A stretch of DNA of 64,000 nucleotides, taken from assembly GCA_019137255.1 (NCBI GenBank), contig WPDH01000135.1:186001-250000 (forward strand), in the 5' to 3' direction. This document shows, piece after piece, positions 10,696 through 20,726 of the stretch (within the stretch, counting starts at the first letter, position 1; each line of letters begins with the position of its first letter). The notes under the pieces are model-generated. The model did not search any database and had not been told where the DNA came from. It saw nothing but the letters and a program-made list of their open reading frames with translations. The position numbers and the translations under genes were made by a program. Source of the DNA: Corinectria fuckeliana. Its lineage: Eukaryota > Ascomycota > Sordariomycetes > Hypocreales > Nectriaceae.

Positions 10696-12467
10696 CTAGA
10701 GCTTAGAAAGGAAACCTTCCCCACTGCCTAACTCACTTTTGGCCCTTTCCCGGAGACTTCTCCGCAGGATTTTCCCCGACTGCAAACCAAAGTTAGCTTA
10801 AACTGACGTTACGACGGGAGGCTACAATTGCTCACAGGATTTTTGGGTATCACGTCCACAAACCCAACTCCGCCCTGGAGCCGCTTATACTTGGCCACTC
10901 TGGCCTCCATCCACTCTACCACTTGCTGCCCGGTGAGTCGAGAGCCGGCGGCCTTGACAATGTACGCCCGGGGCATTTCGTCCCCGTCGGCCTGCACCCC
11001 AACGACGGCCGCGTCGTCTATCTCGCTGTGGTCCAAGAGGACCGCCTCGAGCTCCGCCGGCGCCACCTGGTTGCCCTTGACCTTGATCAGCTCCTTGATT
11101 CTATCGACGATGTGAAAGATGGCGCCGGGCCCGTATGTTTCGACAAAGGCAACATCCCCGGTCTTCAGCCACCTTGTCCCATCTGCGTCAACCACCACCG
11201 TGTCTTCCGTTGCTGCCGGGTTCTGCCAGTAGCCCTTCATCAGCGTCGGGCCCGTCACCCACAGCTCACCCCGCTCGTTCGGCTGCTGGATTGCCGTCTT
11301 TCCGTCCAGCCGCATGATCCTCGCCGAGCAGTTCGGCGCGAGCTCGCCGACCGCCGCGACGTTGCCCTGCACGGTGTTGTCCCAGTTCATGCACGTGCAG
11401 GTCACCTCCGTCATGCCCCAGCCCTGCGTCACGTTGACGCGTGCGTCCGGCCACAGGGCTTCCACCTCGTGGGCGACTTCGCGGCCGAGCGGCGCGGCGC
11501 CGGAGCCGACGTGCTCGACGCTGCCGAGGTCGTACTTTCGGGAAAGCGGGTGCTTGGCCAGGGTGACGAGGATGGGCGGGACGCACGTGAGCGTGGTGAT
11601 GCGGAAGCGCTGGATGTGCTGGAGCATCTTCTCGAACTGGTATGCCCCCATGACATAGGCGGGAACGCCTAGGCGGGGATAGATGGAGACGAAGTACGTC
11701 TGGGCGTACGCGTGGTACATGGGAAGAAAGGCGAGGCCCCGTGCCCGTTGGAGAAACCCGGCGGCGTCGGCGTCCTTGTGTACCATGGCGATGACTCCCA
11801 CGCCGTTGGCAACATAGGCTGAGTGGGTGATCTCGACGCCTTTGGGCACGCCCGTTGTGCCGCTGCTGTAGTTGAGGCAGCAGCCGGTCGATGCTGGATC
11901 TGCAGGCTCTACCCATTCCCAACTCTCAGCGCGGTCTTGATTGTCGGAGAACAGATCGGTCCAGTGACGGACGCCGCCATCTTGGCTCTGGCCCCGGGTC
12001 GAGGCTGGTGCTGCTGAAGGATCCAGGATAAAGATGCTATCCGAGGACAACCCAACCGTGTCCGCCGCTTCTCGGGCAACTGCCATCTGGGCCGGCGCCA
12101 CAAACATAAACGTACTGCCGGAATCCTTGAGCTGATAGGCAAGCTCCCTCGCCGTGAACCCCGGGTTCGCGCCGGTGAAGATGCCGCCGCCCATCAGCAC
12201 GCCGAGAAGCACGCTCGGGTAGAAGACGTTGTTGGGCGAGAAGACGAGCACTCTGTCTCCGGGGCGGAGTCCGGCGTCGACCAGGCCGATGGCGAGCTGC
12301 TTCGCAAGCAGCCGAAGCTGTGTCTTGGTGAGGTGCGAGTCTGGGCGATCGGCGTCGATTAAGATGGGCTTATCGGCGTCGGCTAGTGGCTTGCGGGACG
12401 AGCCAAAGATCCATTTTTGGAGAGAGCAGTTCGGGATTGGCTCGGTCCAGCGTGATGTGAGCGTCAT
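10696..12467 (-). CDS. 4-coumarate-CoA ligase-like acyl-CoA synthetase with C-terminal SKL
   Basis: ATP-dependent adenylate-forming enzyme that activates an aryl or acyl acid to its CoA thioester. Two exons: 10836-12467 (544 codons) and 10696-10779 (27 codons plus stop), separated by a 56-base GT-AG intron (10780-10835). Without that splice the frame stops at 10809, in the middle of the conserved C-terminal motif. With it, the catalytic motif PKNPSGKILRR is restored (Lys547) and the 571-residue protein ends in Ser-Lys-Leu, a PTS1 signal, so it is probably peroxisomal. Other motifs are YSSGTTGVPKGVE (P-loop, about 200-212), QGWGMTE, GELWVTGPTLMKGYW, KTGDVAF and DRIKELIKVKGNQVAPAELE. The start is the ATG at 12467; the TTG 96 bases upstream is not used. 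Possible pathway role: supplying a CoA starter unit. Confidence 0.92.
10780..10835 (-). other. 3'-terminal intron that controls the PTS1 signal
   Basis: The donor is GTGAGC directly after the Pro codon of the PKNP motif; the acceptor is TTTGCAG directly before the Ser codon. Removal is phase 0. Retention gives a shorter protein without the catalytic Lys motif and without SKL. Confidence 0.88.
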
Positions 12468-13440
12468 GGTGCGGTGGGATGTACAAAGAGTTGGTGTGTT
12501 TGAGTGCTGAGTGTCAAGTTTCGGTTGTGACTGAGCTTTCAGCTGCGGTGACACGCCGAACAAGTCCGCAACACGAGGACAGGATTAGACTACACCGTTG
12601 ATTTCTCAGAAACGACAGTACGATGTTGACCGATTTTAAGGACGCAAAGACCCCCTCACTTGTACGGTCGCATTCGTACGAGACCAACAATAGAAAGCTC
12701 TCCTCAACGTGCCAAAGTGTGGGGTAGGTGATCCTTACTCTTTCCAGGGCTGAGCTGCCTGCATGACCTCGGTAGCTTGGTTTGCAACTCTGGGGAAGAT
12801 GGCAAACGCACACATGGACCGAGGCACCTTCACTAAGCTCTCTGGGATTTAAGTGTGGGGAAGCATGCTTTTTCCCTCCTATTGAGTTGACCTGAGTTGT
12901 GCTATTCGGGCTGTAAACTTACACTTCTTAGTGTATTGTTCACTTTATTGCATTCCAGATTCCCCATGCTTTATTTACACTACTATTATCAATAGCGAGT
13001 CTATCTCAAGACAGAAGATATAGTAAAGGCTCGAGTAAGCATGTAGTATATAATATACAGCCCGACCAGAAATATCATATTGCCTGAATAGCATGACTTA
13101 ATGATATATTTGTTTTTGCCCTTGTACTTGACTGACCACGCTATCACAGGAGCTGCTTTCCTTGATACCTTATTTCCCTTTACCATCTAAAGCGTAATCC
13201 TTTGAACCATTTATTGACAATTTTCTTCTTGTAAAATCCCCCTTTGGAAGACGGTAATCTCCATTTCAACCCATTTTCGAGCCTCTAGGGTAAGTGTTGG
13301 TGCCTGGGCTGGTGTGTTCACACCGAAGTGAGCCAACCACCAGAAACCAGGGAGGAGAAATTGGACCATTCTAAATGACTCAGTTCATTGTAGTGCAATT
13401 GAAAGGTAAGCTGTTACCCTCCAGTTTGGCTGCCACCTAC
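12468..13440. other. Intergenic region holding one MITE copy
   Basis: Upstream region of the acyl-CoA ligase (leftward) and downstream region of the serpin. Apart from the MITE-like repeat at 12894-13099 it has no supported feature. The 13100-13260 stretch is AT-rich. Confidence 0.5.
12894..13099. mobile_element. MITE-like element, copy A
   Basis: The left end GAGTTGTGCTATTCGGGCTG and the right end (reverse complement AAGTCATGCTATTCAGGCA) form terminal inverted repeats. Just inside the right end lies a second conserved block, ACAGCCCGACC, also seen in copies B and C. About 206 bp, AT-rich and non-coding. A target duplication is not clear in this copy. Confidence 0.65.
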
Positions 13441-14535
13441 CTACGGCCACTCTCCAAAGAACAACCCCGTAAAGACCACCGCGTTCGTCTCATCTGAATG
13501 AATAGCAAACACAAACGGCCTGTCAAAGACCAGAACCTCGGGAACGGGGGGCCGACTTCTCGTCATGATCATAGCCGTCGCCGCAGCCGCCTCGGTGCCT
13601 TCCTCGTCGACGGTGATAACGGCTCTGTGGATGCACGCCTGGACCTCATTTTTGCCCGGCCCAATCTCCGACAAGTTCGCCGTCACTGGGAAGCCGAGAT
13701 CTTGGAGCATGGGCAGGATGGATAGGTTGCTGTCGAGGCTGAACTTGGGCAAGCCAAATTTGTCATACCTTTTGGGGCGGAACGGCAAGGGTGGCCGGCT
13801 GCGGTCCATGGCTCTAACAAGGTGTTCTAACGATGTTCCTTTGTCGGGGAGATATGCTACAAGGGACATGCTGGCTGAGGGCGAAGCTGCGGCGTAGGGG
13901 AGTCGGATCGCCGTGTAGCCGGGGCCCAGCGCCGTGGCGATGTGCTGTTTGTGGCAGAACATCATGTCGACCTTCCGTTCTTCTGTTTCGGTCACCAAGA
14001 ACGGAGTGTTCTTTTCAGTGAGGTTCCGGTCGAACTTGGTCGTCCAGGCTCCCTTGAAAGCCAGCGCATTGATGAGCGCTACATGAGCTTGTTCCAAGTC
14101 TTCCCGCGAGACCATGTCCTTGATCAATCCTCGCGTGTTGTCAGAGACCCAGGCGTTTATCTCCCCCGCCGCCTCCTGCAAACTGGGAAACTTGATGACA
14201 CGGGCGCCGAAGGAGTTGAGGAACTGGGCGTAAGCAGGATTTAAGTGGACGTCGCTGTCGGCAAGCGCAACGTTTGCCATTGTCGTCATCTGGTCCTGGC
14301 CTTTGGCGCCGAACACAGTGTCAAGGGCTGCGAACGCATCCGAGAGCTCTGAAAGTGTGCTGAAGCCTAGGCTCCGACAGAAGCCGTCTCTTTGGTCGAG
14401 GCTGGCTGCTCCAGCTAGCATTGCCAAGGCGATTGATATCGATAGTGGCGAGACGCAGATTCCCTTTTTGGAGCCGTTCTGAATGCAGAGTTTCTCTAGC
14501 ATGTCCCAGCCAAGAGCGTACGTTGATTGAGCCAT
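13441..14535 (-). CDS. Serpin (serine protease inhibitor family I4), intracellular
   Basis: 364 residues, intronless, ATG at 14535, the usual length of a serpin core. Diagnostic segments: helix B region GICVSPLSISIALAMLAGAA near the N-terminus; LINALAFKGAWTTKFD (strand 3A to hinge, about 154-169); the hinge VDEEGTEAAAAT (about 309-320); and the C-terminal signature VFDRPFVFAIHSDETNAVVFTG. The small-residue hinge after Glu-Glu-Gly-Thr is that of an inhibitory serpin able to insert its loop. The reactive-centre loop continues AMIMTRSRPPVPEV, so the scissile bond lies near Arg326-Ser327 or Ser327-Arg328, which would suit a trypsin-like target (inference). No signal peptide, so it is probably nucleocytoplasmic. 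Serpins are uncommon in fungi; the best-known case is celpin of the anaerobic fungus Piromyces. Divergent from the serine dehydratase gene. Confidence 0.93.
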   Translation of the reverse strand: MAQSTYALGWDMLEKLCIQNGSKKGICVSPLSISIALAMLAGAASLDQRDGFCRSLGFSTLSELSDAFAALDTVFGAKGQDQMTTMANVALADSDVHLNPAYAQFLNSFGARVIKFPSLQEAAGEINAWVSDNTRGLIKDMVSREDLEQAHVALINALAFKGAWTTKFDRNLTEKNTPFLVTETEERKVDMMFCHKQHIATALGPGYTAIRLPYAAASPSASMSLVAYLPDKGTSLEHLVRAMDRSRPPLPFRPKRYDKFGLPKFSLDSNLSILPMLQDLGFPVTANLSEIGPGKNEVQACIHRAVITVDEEGTEAAAATAMIMTRSRPPVPEVLVFDRPFVFAIHSDETNAVVFTGLFFGEWP

Positions 14536-14902
14536 GTGTTTCTCGGAGCAATATTCTGTAGATTAGATTGTAGATGTGTGATGCTTCAGGTTTAGGCCGC
14601 GAGAAAGCGGGCGCTTCTACCCGAGTAAGCAAAACCTAGACGACCGTATCTAGCTTAGTAAACTAGATAGCGTTGCCCGCAATCCTGGTGTAGCCAATGA
14701 TTGTCGTGTTGTTGGAAACCTGCCCCACGGTCCCCTTCCCCGGATGAATCGGCCATCTTCACCGTTGGCCTCGGACGCGTTCCCGAGAAGGCGCGAGCAT
14801 TCCTCGAACGGTTCATGGCCGATACAACGTCGTAGGACCATCAACCTCTCATAAGAATTGTTGATTTTCCAGGAACTTGCCATCTTGTCCTGCCCTTCAA
14901 GA
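14536..14902. promoter_or_regulatory. Divergent promoter region, serpin / serine dehydratase
   Basis: 367 bases between two divergent starts. No distinct repeat or palindrome was noticed. It must contain both promoters. Confidence 0.4.
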
Positions 14903-17092
14903 ATGAGTTGCACTGGGATGCTGCTCCGCACGTCGACGGCGGGACGATGGATGTCGACGACTGGGTTGATCCGGGGCCTTCCAGCAGCCAGAACCTCGCG
15001 ATATGGACGGATACAATCACACACCCTCCCGTCCATGCGGCATATGCCAACATGTCGACCCTTGAGCACGACAGCCACGCGGAGAATCGCCCAGCCTGAG
15101 GAGATCCAAGAGGATGCACAAGCGGAAATGGAAACGGATACAGGCTCATACAGCGAGGCCGATCACGAGCACGCCGTCATCTCAACCTTTGACCTGTTCT
15201 CCATCGGCATCGGCCCCTCTTCATCTCACACCGTCGGCCCCATGCGCGCCGGGAACATCTTCGTGGCCGACCTGGTCGAGGCCAACCTGCTGCACAAGGT
15301 CGACAGGATCCGCGTGTCCATCTACGGCAGCCTCGCGCTGACGGGCGAGGGCCACATGACGCCCTCGGCTCTGCTGCTCGGCCTCGAGGGCGCCGACGTC
15401 GAGACGGTCGAGACTTCCTACGTGCCCCAGCGCTTCTCTGAGATTAAAGACACCAAGAAGCTCTTTTTGGGCCGCTGGCTTAACGCAGACGGCAGCAAGG
15501 GCAAGGAGATTGCGTTCGATTACGACAGCCACTTCATCTGGGAATGGGGGAGGAAGCTGCCCCTTCACAGCAACGGCATGCGCTTCACTGTTTTCGACGA
15601 CGAGGGCTACGTCCTGGCCACGAACGACATGTTCAGCGTAGGAGGCGGCTTCGTCGTCAACGGCTCGCTTTCCATAGCGCCAACTGCATCTTCAGGCTCA
15701 AACGCTCAGCTGGGAACGTCTGACCCGCAGTCAGATCAGCTCGGCATATCGCAGACAGAGCCAGGTGCCGGAGCCGGACACCCCGCCGACCTGGCCGAGA
15801 ACATGTTCTACAAGGAGATTCGACGCTCCGACGCGGCGGGAGATCGCAAGATGGGCGTCGAGGTCAAGCCTCTAGACGGTGCTGCTGACGGATCGACTCC
15901 TCTCCTTGGCGCTCAACCCGCAGGGGTCCCTGAGGCTCTGGCCACGACAGATGCAGAGTCCGACTCCAAGACCACATCCAGCTCTGCCTCCCCGCGCCCG
16001 CCTTATCCGTTCCGAGACGCCACCAGCCTGCTGTCTCTGTGTCGCAAGCACAACCTCACCATCGCGCAGCTGGTGTATGAGAACGAGAAGAGCTACGGCT
16101 ACTCCGACGCCGACATCTACCAGAAGCTGCTTCGGATCTGGCAAGTGATGGATGCCAGCATCCAGGAAAGCGTCCAAGCGAAGCCTGGCTCGACATTGCC
16201 CGGCTCGCTGAAGCTCAAGCGACGAGCGCCGGATTTGTACCGGCGACTGAACAGGGGCATGTATCCTTCATCCTCGACTTCCCAGGGCTCTACAGCGGTG
16301 GCTACGTCTGAAGGCTCTCGACCCCTGCCCCCCGGTGCTGGCAAGCACGATGGCAATGGCCTGGTATCGACAAGAGACAAGTCCCTGGCTTTTGGCACTC
16401 GACGCCAGCCTCCTCGGATCCACGGCTCGCTGGACCACCCCATCCCCCCCTCGCCGTCGCGCCGCACCGCCTTCCCGGCCATGGACTACCTATCCGTGTA
16501 CGCCATCGCAGTCAACGAAACGAACGCCGTCGGAGGCCGCATCGTCACGGCGCCGACCAACGGCGCGGCCGGCATCATCCCCTCGGTGCTCAAGTACACC
16601 ATCGAGTTCATCAGCGACGACCCGGAGCGCGACGTGCTCACGTTCCTGCTCACGGCGGCGGCCATCGGCATGCTGTACAAGCGCGGCGCCACCATCTCGG
16701 CGGCCGAGGGCGGCTGCATGGCCGAGGTGGGCGTGGCCTGCTCCATGGCCGCCGGCGCCTTCGCCGCCTGCGTGGGCGCGAGTCCCGAGACGATCGAGCA
16801 GGCCGCCGAGATCGGCATCGAGCACAACCTCGGCCTGACGTGCGACCCCATCGGCGGCCTGGTGCAGGCGCCCTGCATCGAGCGGAACGCCCTGGGCGCC
16901 GTCAAGGCCATCTCCAGCGCCAACCTTGCGCTGAGCAGCGTGGCTGGCACGCAGCGGGTGAGGCTGGACGACGCTATTCGGGCTATGCGGCTGACTGCCA
17001 AGGGAATGAGGAACGAGTTCAAGGAAACTAGTCTGAGCGGGTTGGCTACGAGCGTTGATGTTTATATTCCAGTCAGTGTTCCTGACTGTTAG
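14903..17092 (+). CDS. L-serine dehydratase, iron-sulfur (SdaA) type, mitochondrial
   Basis: L-serine ammonia-lyase converting serine to pyruvate and ammonia with a [4Fe-4S] cluster rather than PLP. From the first ATG at 14903 the protein has 729 residues, intronless. The N-terminus is rich in Arg, Ser and Thr and poor in acidic residues up to about 60, which suggests mitochondrial import. The beta domain starts at FDLFSIGIGPSSSHTVGPMRAG. The alpha domain follows NETNAVGGRIVTAPTNGAAGIIPSVL. Cluster cysteines are EGGCMAEVG, LTCDPIGG and QAPCIERN. The last residue is also Cys, matching the tail-in-mouth C-terminal cysteine described for the Legionella enzyme. Between the domains lies an unusually long Ser/Pro-rich linker (about 260-510) absent from bacterial one-chain enzymes. 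Most eukaryotic serine dehydratases are PLP enzymes, so this class is notable but known in ascomycetes. Confidence 0.93.
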   Translation: MSCTGMLLRTSTAGRWMSTTGLIRGLPAARTSRYGRIQSHTLPSMRHMPTCRPLSTTATRRIAQPEEIQEDAQAEMETDTGSYSEADHEHAVISTFDLFSIGIGPSSSHTVGPMRAGNIFVADLVEANLLHKVDRIRVSIYGSLALTGEGHMTPSALLLGLEGADVETVETSYVPQRFSEIKDTKKLFLGRWLNADGSKGKEIAFDYDSHFIWEWGRKLPLHSNGMRFTVFDDEGYVLATNDMFSVGGGFVVNGSLSIAPTASSGSNAQLGTSDPQSDQLGISQTEPGAGAGHPADLAENMFYKEIRRSDAAGDRKMGVEVKPLDGAADGSTPLLGAQPAGVPEALATTDAESDSKTTSSSASPRPPYPFRDATSLLSLCRKHNLTIAQLVYENEKSYGYSDADIYQKLLRIWQVMDASIQESVQAKPGSTLPGSLKLKRRAPDLYRRLNRGMYPSSSTSQGSTAVATSEGSRPLPPGAGKHDGNGLVSTRDKSLAFGTRRQPPRIHGSLDHPIPPSPSRRTAFPAMDYLSVYAIAVNETNAVGGRIVTAPTNGAAGIIPSVLKYTIEFISDDPERDVLTFLLTAAAIGMLYKRGATISAAEGGCMAEVGVACSMAAGAFAACVGASPETIEQAAEIGIEHNLGLTCDPIGGLVQAPCIERNALGAVKAISSANLALSSVAGTQRVRLDDAIRAMRLTAKGMRNEFKETSLSGLATSVDVYIPVSVPDC

Positions 17093-18340
17093 AATGTCCG
17101 GCAACTACAATAGAAGGTGGATCTGTCATTTGGTGTAGGAGAAACTAGAAACTATCAGCTCAGGTTAAAAGAGATATTTGTCACTCGAAGCGAATTCAGG
17201 GTATTTCTTTTCATTTTTGCTGCCTTGAAAGTTATGCTCGATCACCTCAGTCTAAAAGAAGATGCTTTTCTCCTGTCTTGGATCCTGGCCTTAATTATAG
17301 GATCATGGTTTCATTCACATAAATAGTCAGAGCAGTCACTGGGCCTGGATAATGCCCGAACCTTCATATGAACTCTCAAATCACAGGTGTAGATGATCAG
17401 AGCCAAAAGATTTTATTGATGACCGTGATGCCAGCTGAAAATGCACTTCCAGCAGCTCCAGATGGTCTTGTCATTGGGGGACGCACACTTCTTGTCAGTG
17501 CTCGCAATCGCATTTTCAGTCCTGGCAATCTCAAACGTGCAGTTTTAGTCGTTGTGCAAGTCGTGCCGTAGGTTCCGTCGCCTGTTGCTATGACGCTTAC
17601 GATGGACTGTTGATGCAAGTATGGGTGCACTTCGAAATAGTGACGCTGCTAATACCTAACAGCCACAATAATGTGTTTTCCACCAGAAGGAAGTTTGACA
17701 AAGAGTTGTGCTATTCGGGCTACATGGCATTTCTAGTCGGGCTGTAGATTACATGCCTGACTCGACATTCACTTTTCTCGTCTCCTTAAATACAGTCTTG
17801 CTATTGATAATAGCAGAGCATTAGGGCATCACTGCATTTGAGGTATTAGGACTGTGTCAAAGCGAATGATATAATAAGGGCAAGAAGATTTACAGCCCGA
17901 ATAGCACGACTCTTGACAAAAGGCAAGCCCCTAGATACAACCTTGGCCACGGCAATACAATGATGACTAGACCTCTTCCTGGGTAATATGGTGACATGAT
18001 GAAACTCCCATGCGCACGTACGGCGAGATGAAGTTTCTGAACATTTACTTTGATTAAGGTCTCTTGTTTAGTCAAAGAAAGCGTCGTCGCGTCACAAGCA
18101 CATACACTGCGGCGCTGGATCTCGGCAATTAACTCATATATAGCCTTCAGCCTTGTGTAGGGTAGACATCAACGTCACAAATTAGATACACCAAATATAG
18201 TTTGAGAAGGCGGGATGCTCGGCCATGTATCGAATTGCAAGGAAAGGGGAATTTACATCACAATGCTCTACATCAGTTTCTCACTCAAACTGCGAATCGT
18301 TTATAGTGTATTTCATAGGCTTCGAGGCCCATGCACTGAT
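17093..18340. other. Intergenic region between convergent genes, with MITE copy B
   Basis: The serine dehydratase (rightward) and FAD oxidase (leftward) converge on this 1.25-kb stretch. Only the MITE-like repeat at 17702-17913 is recognisable. Confidence 0.5.
17702..17913. mobile_element. MITE-like element, copy B, with target-site duplication
   Basis: 212-bp element with terminal inverted repeats AGAGTTGTGCTATTCGGGCT (left) and AGAGTCGTGCTATTCGGGCT (right, reverse complement). It is flanked by the direct repeat TGACAA at 17696-17701 and 17914-17919. The left end also carries the inner block AGTCGGGCTGTA shared with the other copies. No coding capacity. This copy defines the family boundaries best. 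Confidence 0.82.
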
Positions 18341-19984
18341 CTAACTCTTATCATGCTGTCGTGAAGATGGCACTGCAGGGCGGACTCCTTGAGGATTCCA
18401 GAAAACTTCGTCAGGATCTACATCCGCTTTGATCTCCTTCAGCCGAGCCAAGTTGTCGACCCAATACAACTTCTGAGCAGTTTCAGAGTCCAACTCTGTA
18501 TCGATGTAGTTTGCATACATCCCCCAGTCGCCATCGGACATTGAGCTCGTGATACTCTCTCTAAACTCCTTGATAAGAGGGATTCCCTTCTCCGAGTCTC
18601 CAATGGCCGTATTGTCAGTCAACTGAAGTAGGAACAGCTTATCGCGGTGAGGGTACGCCGTGTCAGATGGCTGGATCTCAGTAACCACCGAGTTCTTACC
18701 GCCGCCAAACTCAAAGTATAGGCACCACGTATGACGCTCCAGGGGATCATTGATGTTGGAAAAAAGAGTCGACATCAGAGACACAATTTGGTCCTGTGTT
18801 AGGGCAGGGGCCATTATACTGCTAGCGTAAAAGGTGCTGTGCTGTGGCGGTGTTAGACCAGTTCGTTTGAGTAGTTGAGCTGTTGCAATCACCTCGTTCA
18901 GCGCAATGGTCTGGTTCAGTGGGCTACCATATGCAAGCATTTCCAGGGACCGAATCCATCCTACTGTGCGCGGCTGCTCAATTTGACCATTCGTATCGTT
19001 GAGGAATGATTGCAGGGCTGCATTCAAGCCTTGCTGGTCTCCGTAGTACACGCCATGGATAGTCTGGCCTGCGGGTGCCAGAAAAACCAACATGTTCAAC
19101 TCTTTTGGTGCATTCTCCATCAGGTTCTGCAAAGCGGTGAATCCCGCCACGGCTTCATCTTCGTTCCAGCGGAAGTTGAGGATAAAAGTAGTTACCTGAT
19201 CAGGTACATCAAAGGTCTTGAACTCTAGCTCTGCGGCAATGCCAAAGGAAGAGCCAGCTCCCCGCAGCGCCCAGAAGAGGTCCTTGTTCTGCGTGGCTGA
19301 ACAATCGGCGATGGAACCGTTGGCGAGAACAACCTTAGCCCCAACCAACCAGTCGAGTGTAAGGCCATATGTTCGTGAAGCCATGCCATAGCCGCCGTGC
19401 AAGACGTGGCCAGCAATGCCCACACTATGCCATCAGCCGAGATCGTGGTTCCAGCAACGTGGTACTTACCTAGGACATTCTCCATGAGCGATGCCTCTTT
19501 TCCCCTGACGGAATAGCTCCAAGGCCACATTGCCCAATCGCACCCCCGATTGAACAGTGGCAATCCCGTTTGCGCTCAGATCAACTCGGTTCATTCGGTC
19601 CAGGACAATTACTAAATGCCCATCCTCTCCGCCGAGACCATATGAACCAAAGCTATGCCCACCGCCCTTGGCACTGACTCGCATGTTGCTGCCGACTCCA
19701 CACAAGACGGAAGCTTGGATCTGGTCAATGTCCGTCGGGATGGCAACTGCAGCTGGCGTGTACGGCAGTCTGAGATTGTATGTCGAGGTCTCTTGCTCCC
19801 AGGCCATTGAGTCATTGACCAGGAAGGCCACCTGCGCGCCCGCGAGACAGGACGTTAAAGAATATTGATCCAATAAACCAGGCCTCAAGGAGGAGAGGGA
19901 GGCGTTGAACTTGAAGATGCATATTGTCGTGATGAGACAAAGCACGACGACAGCGATCCAACGAAGAGGAGGAGTGATGGCCAT
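18341..19984 (-). CDS. FAD-linked oxidoreductase, BBE/6-HDNO type, membrane-anchored or secreted
   Basis: Flavoprotein oxidase of the berberine-bridge-enzyme type. Two exons, 19470-19984 and 18341-19424, split by a 45-base intron, give 532 residues. The N-terminal hydrophobic stretch WIAVVVLCLITTICIF is a signal anchor or uncleaved signal peptide. The FAD_binding_4 domain follows, with SAKGGGHSFGSYG (His for 8-alpha attachment). GECPSVGIAGH spans the splice and supplies the Cys for 6-S-cysteinyl attachment, so bicovalent flavin is likely. The C-terminal BBE domain is YANYIDTELDSETAQKLYW ... DPDEVFWNPQGVRP. Such enzymes oxidise alcohols, sugars or amines in secondary metabolism or cell-wall attack; the substrate cannot be told. 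Several N-x-S/T sites fit passage through the ER. Convergent with the serine dehydratase. Confidence 0.9.
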
Positions 19985-20726
19985 GCTGCTAGCGATTCCC
20001 AGTGCCGCGGACTTCGGACCCCGGTATCGTGATCAACGTAATGGTTAGGAAACAAGCCAGGGGGAACTTGGAACCGACTACAATATGGATGGTGTGCAGT
20101 GCGGCAACCAGCAAGTGCAAGGTTACAATTATGATCAGCGTTGTCATCCGAATCACTCCAGCCCCTTTCAGCCTTCCAGACATCTTTCCGGCTGTCACCC
20201 TAGGGACAACCTCATTCCGGAACAAGTCATCTTAGGCTAATCGTGAATTAGGACGAACGATACCGGCTTTTTCAACTTATGCAGGGGTAATTTGGTGGCT
20301 TGCACTAGCTTGAAGATCTAGACTCTGACTCCAAACACTTTTGCGTGAGCAAGCCTTTGATTGGACGGCGGAGACGGAACACAGGCGAAAATTGAAGCTA
20401 TTCCTAGCTCTAATTTCGTACTGTGCTTTTTATGCAGACTACACTGGAAAAATCCATACTAACCAGCCATTTAGAGACCGTTGAAAATAGTCTGTTCAAT
20501 AGACTGACTTAGGGCCACTACTGCGTCGAAAAGCAGTAAAGGCGAATACGCCAGCAAGCCACAAACAATATTCCAGGTCGAGAAAGAAATGAGTGCGGCG
20601 TTGCTGGGCCTTCCCGCTTGTTCATCTAAAGTGAGACTGTGTCTCGCTCAACCATTTCTCAAGGTCCCGAACACCTTACATGATCGTTGGTGAGGTTTCC
20701 CAACTACTTCAAGTCGACTCATCGTG
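19985..20726. promoter_or_regulatory. Divergent intergenic region
   Basis: 742 bases between the FAD oxidase start (leftward) and the WSC protein start (rightward). No gene or repeat was recognised; it holds both promoters. Confidence 0.4.
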
